From: JBBRWO01 sp964388455
GTDB lineage: Bacteria > Actinomycetota > Coriobacteriia > Anaerosomatales > JAAXUF01
Direction: 5' to 3'
NCBI GenBank assembly: GCA_964388455.1
Contig: CAYMAN010000006.1
Location: 25,402-89,401 of the forward strand
Length of the DNA stretch: 64,000 nucleotides
The notes beneath the pieces are model-generated. The model made no database searches. It was not told where the DNA came from and worked only from the letters and a program-made list of their open reading frames with translations. A program made the translations under genes and the position numbers. Of this stretch, positions 26,338 to 35,691 are shown piece after piece (position 1 is the stretch's first letter; every line of letters begins with the position of its first letter).

Positions 26338-29300
26338 TTGGCGCAAGAGGCAGTGGATGGGCCAGAAGAAGGCGTAGATAGCGCCGCCGCGGCTCCCAAC
26401 GTATTGCGAGTTTCGAGCACGATCTCCACCGGGGGCGGCGGTACGTTCTTTGAGCAGCATGTTGGCGCGTATTGGCTTGCTCACTTGCTGGTGCAAGGCT
26501 TCGCGCCGGCGCTCCACCGATCTGTCGTGGCTGAGGTAGAGTTTCAGACTGAGCGACTCGGATGGCAGACCGACGACTTCCTGGTGGTTTGCGAGTCCGG
26601 GGGAGCTGCTAGTGGTCGTCTCCTCGGTCAAGTGAAGCGCTCCTTCACCGTGAGCAGTCGCAACAAAGAGTGCGACAAGGCTGTCACTGACTTCTGGCGC
26701 GACTTCAATTCCGCCAATTTCGACCGATCAACAGACCGCCTGGTCCTTGTGACCCTCAGGGGCACAAATGTATTGCTTGACCACTTCTCGGGCCTTCTTG
26801 ATGTCGCAAGAACAGCGCGTGACGCAGCTGATTTCGAAAGGCGGCTCGCGGTACCCGGACTTGTGAACCAGGAGTGCGTTCGGAAGTGCAGTGAGATCGA
26901 GGCGATTCTTACTCGGGCAGACGGAGTCCCCATCTCGCGTGCAGCCGCATGGCCTTTCCTTCGGACTCTACATGTTCTGAGTCTCGATCTCGACACGTCC
27001 ACCGCGCAGCACGAAGCGCTCGCGAAGAGTCTCTTGGCCTCGAGTTCGCGTAGCGGTGATCTGGATGCGGCCACGGCGAGTTGGAGCGAATTGCTGCAGG
27101 TGGCCTCGTCGGGAATGGAGAACGGTGCCGGTTTTCGACGCGAGGATCTGCCTCAGCGACTGCTGGAACGACATTCGACTGTCGGGGGCGGTGAACGCAC
27201 CGTTCTCGAGCGACTCTCCGCGCATTCGGACACCGTCGTCAATACAATCCAGTAAAAGCTCGGGAGTCGTCTGCATTTCGATCGTTCCAAACTCGTTCAA
27301 AGCGTTCTTGAGCAGACCGACACAAGTCAGGTCGTTCTGATTGCTGGTCCCGCGGGGGCCGGCAAGTCCGTATTGGCCAAAGATGTACTGCGCATTCTTG
27401 CAACTGATCACTACACGTTTGTCTTCCGTGCGGAAGAGTTCGCACGCCCACACCTGGATGAGACGTTGCTTAATGGCCAGATTCCGGCGAGCGCTTCCCA
27501 GCTGGCCGCGATTCTTGCGAGTCAGGGCAAGAAGGTCATGTTCGTCGAAAGCGTCGAGCGATTGCTGGAGAAGACGACGCGTGATGCGTTCGCTGATCTC
27601 CTCGCGCAAGTCGCAGCGGACAAGTCATGGCGCCTTGTTCTCACGTGCCGTGACTACTCGATTGATCTGGTTCGCAATGCCCTGTTGGCGCCAGCAGGAA
27701 TCGACCTTTCGGTCATTGCTGTGCCTTCGCTCTCAGATGATGAGTTGGATGAAGCAGAGGTTGCCTTTCCTGCCCTCGCCCCGCTGCTGTCGCAAGGGTC
27801 TCTGCGGAGTGTCCTGCGGAATCCCTACCTCCTGGACAAGGCGCTCCAGATTCGGTGGGACAACGATGCTGAACTGCCGGCAAGCGAGAGGGAGCTCAGG
27901 ACCGTCTTCTGGTCGCAAGTCGTGAGGGCAGAAGATCGCCGTGCAGGAGGTATGCCGCAGCGCAGGGAGAATGCGTTCATCGAGTTGGCCGTTCGACGAG
28001 CGCGTGCGCTGTCCGCGTACGCACACTCCGCGGGGCTGGACGAGGAGTCGATTGAGGCCCTGCGGGTGGATTCTCTTGTCGTCACCTCGGCTCAGGATGC
28101 CTCGTTGTTGGCTCCCGCGCACGATGTGCTAGAGGATTGGGCAATCCTACGATGGATCGAGCAAAAGTACCTGGAGTGTCATCAGTCCGCTGAATTGCAT
28201 GCCGAGAGGATTGGGGCCTACCCTGCGATTCGGCGCACATACCGGAAGTGGGTTGCGGAGCTCGCCGAAACGGATGCGTCGGGAGCCAGTGGACTGTTCG
28301 AGACGGCGCTCACATCAAGTACGTTGCCGCCGCACGTGCGTGACGACATGTTGGTTGCCCTGCTGTTGTCCCCCGCGGCACCATTGCTCCTCCAGGCTCA
28401 CGCCGAGCAGCTTCTAGCGGATGACAAAGGCCTGTTACGACGTATCATCCACCTGCTGCGGGTTGCATGCGTGTCCACCCCTTCATGGCTTGGGCACGCT
28501 GGCGGTTCGCTTTTCGATGCGCCTACCGGCCCAGCTTGGCCGGTCATCCTAAAGATGATAGAGACGCGCCTCGACCGCTTCTCGGATGATGATCGCCCTC
28601 TACTCCTCGGTCTTATCGAGGACTGGGGACGTGGCGTGGCGTGGTGGTCGCCCTGCCCTGAAGGAGCATCGTCCGCGGCCGAAATTGGATGGTGGCTGCT
28701 TGCTGGATATGATGAGTACTGGGCGGATGAGCAGCGGAAACGCGCCCTTCAAGTCATTTCGAAGGTGCCCAATGAGTCAGGGGAGCGATTCATGGCCCTG
28801 TTGACCGCACACAACGACCGCCAGCACCGAAACAGAGCGTCTGGGGACCTCAAGGAGCTTGTCCTGGAGGGCATTGACGGGATGCCGGCCGCCAGGGATC
28901 TTCCTGATGTCGTCGTGAGCGCTGCTACACAGCATCTTCTGTGCACGGAGGATGATCTCGAAGATGACTGGGCCTACTCAGGTGGGCTAGAGCTAGAGAG
29001 CCTCTTTGGAGTCAGACAGGAACTCTCGTTTGCCTTCCATCCTCCCAGCGCCCACCACGGACCCTACTACTCGCTGTTTCGCTTTCACCCTAGCCTGGCG
29101 ACCGACTTTCTGGTCGATGTCTTCAATCACAGTGCTGATTGGTATGCCCACCCGAGGGTACGTTCGGTCGAGCCGCCCTTCAAACTCACGCTTGCATTCC
29201 AAGACGGCAGCACACGATCGCAATGGGCCAACGCCAGGTTGTGGAATTGGTATCGAGGGACATCAGTTGGTCCTGACGTTCTGCAATCCCTTCTTATGGC

Positions 29301-31452
29301 CTTTGAGAAATGGTTGCTTGACACCGCGGAGCAGAATGCGAACCTCGATGATTTCCTCGTCGATGTGCTTCGAAGGTCAGACTCTGCTGCCGTGACCGCG
29401 GTCGTCACGAGCGTCGCAACGGCGTTCCCTCATCTAGCGGGGGAGACACTGCTCGCTCTTCTACAGTCCTCCGCTTGCGTCAGCCTTGATCGGCAACGTT
29501 TGGCGAATGAATACCAGAGTCCTTCTGTCTTTGCTGCGATTCTGCCTGGGCTCGCCAAGCACGAGATCTTTCAGAGAGAGCGTCGGGAGGCAGACGCTCT
29601 CCCGCACAGGAAGCTGGATCTTGAGTCAGCAATACTGATGCTTCAGACGGGACCGATGCGAGATCGCGTGCACGATGCCATTGACTCGCATCGAGCTGCT
29701 CTTCCCTCACCAGATGAGCAGAGCGAGCAGGACAAGGTCTGGCGGCTGGCTCTGTATAGGATGGACCTGCGTCAATACGAGGTGGAGACAGTCCAATCGC
29801 AGCCCAAAGTTGTGGATGCGGAAGAAGGAGACGCGAATAGTCGTGAGCTACTGCTTTCCCTTCAGGTTCCCGACGCAGATCTCGTTGAGATGTCAGATGG
29901 CGCATCTCGTCAGAGTGGGGAGATGTCCAGGGCGCTCCAGCTCTCCAACTGGGCGTACTCGGTGTTCCGCGGTGACGGTGATAGTGCCGGCGACTTGGCG
30001 TTGTGGCACAAGAAGCTTTTGGAAGCGCAAGAGCTACAGGGCGAGCAGTTGCAGTCGGAGCTCGAACTGTTTGCTCGGGGCGGCATCGGTACCCTTGCCG
30101 CCGTTTGTGTTCGTGATCATTGGCGCGACATGTCATCGAGCGAGCAAGCTTGGTGTACCGAAATTGTCTGTTTCGAAGTGGAACGCCAGTCGAATCACTG
30201 GGACCAGATGTCCCGGATCCAGAGAAACAACATGTCGGCGGATCGCAGTTGCGCATGGGCGATCTCGCTACTGGTCGAGTTCGATGACTCTCAGAGTCGC
30301 GCTCGCAGTCTGGTGCCTGTTGCACTGACGCATCCCATTGATGAGGTCAGGTTGTATGCGGCATGGGGTGTCGCGGCCAATCTCTGGAGAATCGATGGCG
30401 AGCTTGCAGAGCGCTGTGTGAACGCCTTGGCCCTTGACGCCAGGCTAGTGCAAGAGATGCACAATGCCGAGATGGAGAAGTCGTGTGGCCAGCGTCGACC
30501 GGTTGATGAGCTCAAGCGAGTCGCTGCCGAAGACGTACGGGAACGATTCTCGAGCGATCAGGTGCCCCAGGACTCGTACGGCGAACTCGACATTGCGACT
30601 TGGTTCGGAGCAGTGGCGAACGAGCAGATACTAGCGATCCTGGGTGGCTCCCCCGAGGAACCGGCATCAGTCGCGGCCTTTGTGCGAGCGGCTCAGCATC
30701 TTGTTGCCGAGTGGGATCATGATCGATCGTGCGCGGAACGCGAGCGTCACCAGAGGAACTACGAGAACGAGTCGGCGATCGTGCGTATCCTCGAAGACTA
30801 TCTGCTTAACGCGCCGATCGCACGATGCGCGGAGGTCCTGGAGCCCATTGTTGAAGCCGTTGAAAGGCATCCACGGGAGATCAGTAATCTCCTGCTTGGT
30901 CTGATTAGCGCAGAAGATCGCAAGCCCAGGACTGAACACTTCTGGTCTATTTGGCGGCCTATCGCAGATGCGGTCAAACAGGCGTCGTGGCTGCAGCAAC
31001 TTGACCGAGAACACGCCGAAGGAAGTGGGTTGATATCGGCCGTGTTCCTCGGGTCGTTCTGGAAGGACAACGTGAAGCATTGGAGGAGCTTGGATGGCCA
31101 CATAGGCGAGGTCGATGGCCTCTTCGATGCTCTGCCGCCCGTGGCGATTGTGCTGGACGACTACGTTCGGTTCCTTCATGCGATTGGTAGCAAGTCGTTG
31201 CCGCATGCATTCCGTCGAATATCTTCACGGCTGGTAGCCGGAGATTCTGCTCAGATGCTGTCGAAATCGAACACAGTATTCTTGCTGGAACTGTTGCTCG
31301 GAGGCTTCATCTACGGCCGGCCAGCCGAGCTGAAGGGGGATCGTGACACGAGGAGCGCCGTTCTGCTTCTGCTCGACGCGCTTGTTGAGCGCGGTTCGTC
31401 AGCCGCATTTCGTATGCGGGATGACTTCGTCACACCGTTGGGCAACGGCTAG
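26338..31452 (+). pseudogene. Nuclease-NTPase (Avs/STAND-like) gene interrupted by an in-frame TAA
   Basis: One reading frame runs from TTG 26338 to 31452 (about 1704 codons) except for a single TAA at 27253-27255. Before it lies a PD-(D/E)XK domain of the DUF4297/Cap4-like type: 'GGGTFFEQHVGAYWL' (E39), 'WQTDDFLVV' (D79/D80) and 'LLGQVKRSF' (Q98-K100). After it, in the same frame, comes the Walker A 'IAGPAGAGKSVLAKD' (27340-27384), then 'KVMFVESVERL', 'LVLTCRDYS', and a helical C-terminus of over 1000 residues. No start codon lies between the TAA and the Walker A, so the second half cannot be an independent intact ATPase. Either a nonsense mutation, a base error, or readthrough. Architecture fits an anti-phage STAND ATPase. 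Confidence 0.75.
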
Positions 31453-31654
31453 TCCGCGGGCATTGAGGCAAGTCGACTCGAGCGTGCATCTTGGACCGGA
31501 CGAACGCCCGATTCAGCGTCATCGACTCAGTAGTACGTATGCATGACCGTAGCCATATTCATCGTGAAAGGCTACGGGTTGGCTGGTGCTTTGGTATGTT
31601 GTCGCGATGATGGTCAATTGACTACTCGATCGCGATTTCGGGCGTGTCCTCATG

Positions 31655-32100
31655 CTACCGACCGAAGCGGTGCATCATTGCCTCTGCCGCGTGCGTATCG
31701 CGAGCGTGCGCGTACGTCTCGAGCGTTGTCCGCAGACTGTTGTGCCCCAGCACCCTCTGTACGCCGATCGGCGGCGCGCCATTCGCAAGCATCTCGGTTG
31801 CGGCCGCGTGACGCAGCATATGGGGTGTCACGTGTCCGATACCGCTGCGCTTGCCATACAGCTTCATTGAACGCCTCACCGCGCTGGACCGGATCAGTTC
31901 GCCCGTCCTCGTGATGAACAGGAGGTTGCTCCCGGCCCACGTCGCCCGAACAGCGGCCACCGCGTGATGCTTTCTGTGAGCTGCGAGTCATCTGGGAGTG
32001 GGACAATTCTGTCGCCCGTCTTTCATGCCTAACGTGCACCTTGAGTCGGTCCGGGTCCACGTCTTGGGGGTGTAGCGCGAGGGCCTCGCCGAGCCCCCTG
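31655..32100 (-). pseudogene. Remnant of a second tyrosine recombinase
   Basis: The minus strand encodes 'VTPHMLRHAAATEML', 'LGHNSLRTTLETYAH' (HxxR, LGH and Tyr motifs of the catalytic domain) at 31655-31960. The upstream part ('GLGEALALHPQDVDPDRLKVHV') lies in another frame up to about 32100, so at least one frameshift separates them; the N-terminal half is missing. It is not closely similar to the two element integrases. Probably the scar of an older insertion. Confidence 0.75.
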
Positions 32101-32508
32101 TCATTGCACGAGCATGAGCACAAGCATGACGACCAAGATCGAGCTGATCACTGCGCCGTGGAAGGTCGCTATGGTGACCGAAGACGCCACGTCAAGCCAA
32201 GAGGCCACATCCTTCTCAACCACGGTCGTGTTCATTGAGAAGTCCACGTCAGTCTCATCTTGGTTCCGGACCCGATCATAGAGCTTCCGAAACAACCTCT
32301 CCTGGCGCAGGTAGTAGGCGTCCAGCAGCCAGAAGGCAATTGCGGGAAAGTACGCCAAGTAGACGAACAGCTTCTGCGAGTCGCTAGCGGCCAGTGCGAA
32401 GAGCGCCGACACCAGAAGTACCGACCAGCCTTTCAGAAAGAACGAGTTGGTCGACATTCGCGTAATTACGGCCTGCAGCATCTGAAGATGCGCACGCTTG
32501 TCCTCCAC
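32101..32508 (-). CDS. Small multi-pass membrane protein, SLATT-like effector candidate
   Basis: 135 aa from GTG 32508 (GGGGGA 6 nt upstream); a TTG at 32535 is a possible longer start. 'HLQMLQAVITRMSTNSFFLKGWSVLLVSALFAL' followed by 'LFVYLAYFPAIAFWLLDAYYL' gives two membrane helices, then a cytosolic 'RQERLFRKLYDRVR' helix and a C-terminal hydrophobic helix. The arrangement resembles SLATT-type 2TM proteins found beside SLOG/TIR-like genes. Divergent from the DUF4062 gene over 180-210 bp, so likely one unit. Confidence 0.6.
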   Translation of the reverse strand: MEDKRAHLQMLQAVITRMSTNSFFLKGWSVLLVSALFALAASDSQKLFVYLAYFPAIAFWLLDAYYLRQERLFRKLYDRVRNQDETDVDFSMNTTVVEKDVASWLDVASSVTIATFHGAVISSILVVMLVLMLVQ

Positions 32509-32542
32509 CAGAAATCCCCCATCCCCAGACAACAATCCTCAG

Positions 32543-32557
32543 TGCAATCAAATTGCA
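32543..32557. promoter_or_regulatory. Operator-like palindrome in the divergent promoter
   Basis: TGCAAT-CAA-ATTGCA is a perfect 6-bp inverted repeat with a 3-bp centre, AT-rich against the local background, between the divergent membrane-protein and DUF4062 genes. Confidence 0.4.
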
Positions 32558-32719
32558 GGAGGTGACCTGTGAGCGAGTCGAATGGTGTTGATCTTCCTGT
32601 CGGCCAAGACACCCAGCTGATGTCTACTTGCCACGACAGTCGCAGCATACAATGTAGCGGACAGTGTCAACGAGATCAGTCGCGAGTCGCTCGCGCTGTG
32701 ATCAACCGGGAGGGGCACA

Positions 32720-33712
32720 GTGAGTCCAACGGAGAATCTGCGCGTCTTCATTTCGTCCAAGGACGAAATGGAGGACGAACGAAGCACAGTGGAAGATGCT
32801 CTCGCCGACATGGGCATGACGCCGGTTAGGGTCGAGACTCACAAGTGGCTCGCCACAGGGCAGGTCGATGAGAACATAAAGCAGGTTTCCTCCAGCCATC
32901 TGATGATTTTGGTACTTGAGCTACTCGACCCGGTGGTGCTGCACGATGACGAGTACTACGAGCATGTCGGCATGGAGGTCGAGACGGCATTGGCTGAGGG
33001 GAAGACCGTGCTCGCGTTCGTCAAGGAGTCCTCTCCGCAGGGGGCGGTCGATGAGTTCCTTGCGCAACTCCAGCATCGAGTCTTCCACCGACGCTTTCGG
33101 AACTGCGTTGAGCTACGCAAGCTCGTTCGCCAGAGCGTTCTTGAGGAGCTGTCCAGAAGGTACAAGAGACGCCCGAGAGTTCTGAAGAGCCGCCGTGAGA
33201 TGTATGAGTATGCAGCCAATAGTTTCAACAATGTCCAGCAGCGACTGTACATGTGTATGGCCACACCGATTCAGCTGCTCGGTCCGCGGAAGAACAAGCA
33301 ATACGAGAAGCTCATGTACGACGCATTCTTTGAGCTCGTTAAGAGGGTTGGCACAGCTGCCTCACCTGCCGAGGTCGTCATCATCTTCGACCTGAATGCT
33401 GCTGAGGCGGAGCTGAGAGACAATGCCAACGAGTACGACACGTCTATGTTTCGAGAGAACCTCCGACGCCTTCGTGCCGCTCGCGCGAGCAATCTCTACA
33501 TCATTGCGGGCACCGACGAAGTGGTGCCATTTGTCGTTATGGATCATACCTACGCTATCGGACACGCCTTGCGACGGCGGATACTTGCGGTTGTTGACAC
33601 GAACACTGCGGTCGTTGACGAGTTCAGAGACATGGTCATGAGCTTGACGTCTGATGAGCAGACTAACGGCTTGGATGCTTTCGAAGGCCTGCTAGACCAG
33701 TTCAAGCTCTGA
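32720..33712 (+). CDS. DUF4062-domain protein
   Basis: 330 aa from GTG 32720 with GGGAGGGG upstream. The N-terminal 100 residues are a DUF4062 domain ('LRVFISSKDEMEDERSTVEDALADMGMTPVRVETHKW', 'HVGMEVETALAEGKTVLAFVK'), a Rossmann-like fold related to TIR and SLOG domains that often sits on NTPase defence proteins. The C-terminal half ('VIIFDLNAAEAELRDNANEYD', 'LYIIAGTDEVVPFVVMDHTYAIGHALRR') is a separate alpha/beta domain I cannot name, possibly the sensor. Divergent membrane protein is the likely partner. Confidence 0.72.
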   Translation: MSPTENLRVFISSKDEMEDERSTVEDALADMGMTPVRVETHKWLATGQVDENIKQVSSSHLMILVLELLDPVVLHDDEYYEHVGMEVETALAEGKTVLAFVKESSPQGAVDEFLAQLQHRVFHRRFRNCVELRKLVRQSVLEELSRRYKRRPRVLKSRREMYEYAANSFNNVQQRLYMCMATPIQLLGPRKNKQYEKLMYDAFFELVKRVGTAASPAEVVIIFDLNAAEAELRDNANEYDTSMFRENLRRLRAARASNLYIIAGTDEVVPFVVMDHTYAIGHALRRRILAVVDTNTAVVDEFRDMVMSLTSDEQTNGLDAFEGLLDQFKL

Positions 33713-33862
33713 CGAGCCGCGGGCGTAGCGAGTCTGCTCGACGCCAGGGTTGGCCGCGCCGAATTCGCCGGCTCAGAGCCGCAGTGTCCGCACCATTGCT
33801 TCCAATTGACGAAAGTTGACTGAGTAGTCTGGCTACTGTCCAAGGTTTGGAATCCACTTCGT

Positions 33863-34845
33863 TCACTCGCCAGGTTGCCCTGCATCTGCGCTGTCCACTC
33901 CGCTCGGGGCACCCGTTCGTGCGAGGAATCGAGTAGAGGACCGCCAATCGTAGTAGGTTTGCCGGAGGCCCAGGCGCGCACAATGAAAGACGACGGTAGG
34001 CAGATTGGAGATGGCGGACAGTACTTGGCCCACCGCTCGCCCGGGGGTTCGATAGGCGCTCCGAAACAGATGCCATATGGCCGCGATAATCACGAAATCT
34101 GGTGTAGATGCGCCTGCAGTGATACCGACCACGTCTCCCTCGCTGAACCACCCGGTCGGTATCTCGCCAGCGGTCTCCACATGAATGACCTCAGTACGGC
34201 CCTCGGACATGCGCGCAAGCGCCCTTGTGTTGTTGCTGTGCTGGCCTCCCACGACGACTATCTTGGTGCAGACGCGGACTAGTCTGCTCATGTCAATCTG
34301 CCTTAGTCTGGTCGCTCTGCATGTCGTATCTATGAAGACGGCGCTCCTGTTCACGGATCGAATTGTCTCTTGGTACCGTTCCAGCGCAGCAAGACTGAGG
34401 GTCGATTGACAGACAACTACCATGCGCTCGGTTGCTGGTACGTGGGCGGCAGCGGCGAGGCTTGTCACGAGAATCACATCTGGCGATGCCATCGCAACCA
34501 TGTCCGCTTCCTCATGGCCTGCCGTCGCGAGCAGGACAACCGTGTACCCTCCTTGACTGGCCCGCAACGCCTCGGAGACGACCCGAAGCACATTTGCACA
34601 AGAGGTGTTCACCACCGTGCAGCGCGTCTTCAGTTCCCCAATGACTGAAGGCGACGCGCTGTGTGGGCCAACGATGACATTGGAACCCGCGGGAACGTCT
34701 GCCACAGTCCACACTTGGCCCGCTAGCCCGCGTCGGAAGAGATCTTCGTGAACCTGCTGGTTGTGGACAAGTTCCTTAAAGAGGTAGGTGTCGGGGTGAT
34801 TCCGTGTCCGAAGTGTGCTCTTGCTCAGCGCATAGGATCGCCTCT
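33863..34845 (-). pseudogene. 5'-truncated ispH/LytB-like gene
   Basis: The minus strand from about 34845 encodes 'TYLFKELVHNQQVHEDLFRRG', 'GPHSASPSVIGEL', 'VVNTSCANV', 'CQSTLSLA', 'IDTTCRATRLRQ' and 'VVGITAGASTPDFVI', which match 4-hydroxy-3-methylbut-2-enyl diphosphate reductase in order. Two of the three Fe-S cysteines remain (TSC and TTC). The N-terminal segment with the first Cys (FCAGV block) is absent: the frame meets the nuclease-gene fragment at 34846. The internal GTG at 34714 would give 283 aa without it. Probably a dead remnant of the terpenoid (MEP) pathway gene or a paralogue. Confidence 0.65.
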
Positions 34846-35561
34846 CGCTCGAGGCTCGCGAGGTCTTCGAGGTGCCACCGCCCGGGCATGAGCCCTCGGA
34901 TTTGTGGCCCTGGAGATTCGGGCGAAGCTACTCGTATCTCGCGCGCCCGCTCGTCCGCATCGTCTTAGGCGGTGGATCCGAGCCCCTCATCACCTGGGGA
35001 TACAGGCACGTCTCGGCTTCATCTCGTCATCTCGCTATGCAGATGGTGACCGGGCGGTTCAAAGGTCGCTCCCGAGAGATGAAGGAGCTTCAGGGCCGGA
35101 TCCTCCACCAGCACGGTGAGGCGTTCAATGACCGCGTTGCGGAGATACTCATGGAGGTCCCGCAGCTCCCGGTCTGGCCCAGATTCGACCTTCCCGCACG
35201 GCTTGGGGACGTCGACGTGCTCGCATATGAACCGATGAGTAACCGACTGTGGGTCATCGAATGCAAGGACTTCCAGATGACACGAGTGCCTGCCGAGCTG
35301 CGCAACGACATCGAAAATCTCAAGACGGCGCAGGAGAAGCAGGCCCGGAGGACCGAATGGATTCGGAAGAACATCCCCAACGTCGCTGCACGTATTCGAA
35401 CCGATCTGCGGCATGATGTCGCAGTCGAGCCGCTCATTGTCATGTCGTCGCTTGTGTTGCCTGTTTACTTGGAGGAGCAACGAGTGCGAGTTGTACACAT
35501 TGACGACTTGCGGAAGCATATTGCTGGTCCCGCAGAGAATGCGGGTGCTCGTCGTCGATGA
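34846..35561 (+). pseudogene. 3' fragment of the large PD-(D/E)XK nuclease gene
   Basis: From 34846 the DNA and protein closely match the last 235 residues of the 1197-aa gene at 60095-63688, in frame, from 'DRLSLEAREV' to 'HIDDLRKHI'. It keeps the nuclease signature: 'LGDVDVLAYEP' (Asp) and 'LWVIECKDF' (ExK). Upstream sequence belongs to the ispH remnant, so the first 960 residues are lost. A GTG at 34872 could still start a 229-aa protein, but no ribosome-binding site is clear. The tail ('GPAENAGARRR') differs from the full copy. Confidence 0.8.
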
Positions 35562-35691
35562 CCTAAGGCAATCCAGAATGTGACAACGCGCACAGTCACA
35601 CATCAACTGCCTGCGAATATGCGCTTGACGTCATGCGCCTCCTGACCCATTGTCTGACAGGACTGTTAATATCTGGGGTTGGGGGACTCGA

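Noticed and set aside
26120..26377. 85-codon frame upstream of the nuclease-NTPase gene
   Set aside because: Overlaps the start of the next gene in another frame and has no ribosome-binding site.
27373..31452. Independent gene starting at TTG 27373
   Set aside because: The start would lie after the Walker A motif and remove the ATP-binding loop, so it is better read as the rear part of the interrupted gene.
32569..32829. Plus-strand 86-codon frame with an excellent AGGAGG ahead of a GTG
   Set aside because: It overlaps the well-supported DUF4062 gene by over 100 nt in another frame and its sequence looks random; kept only as a possible leader peptide.
35641..35672. Promoter (TAATAT) before the RHS gene
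   Set aside because: A TAATAT box is present at 35667-35672 but no -35 element lies at an acceptable distance.
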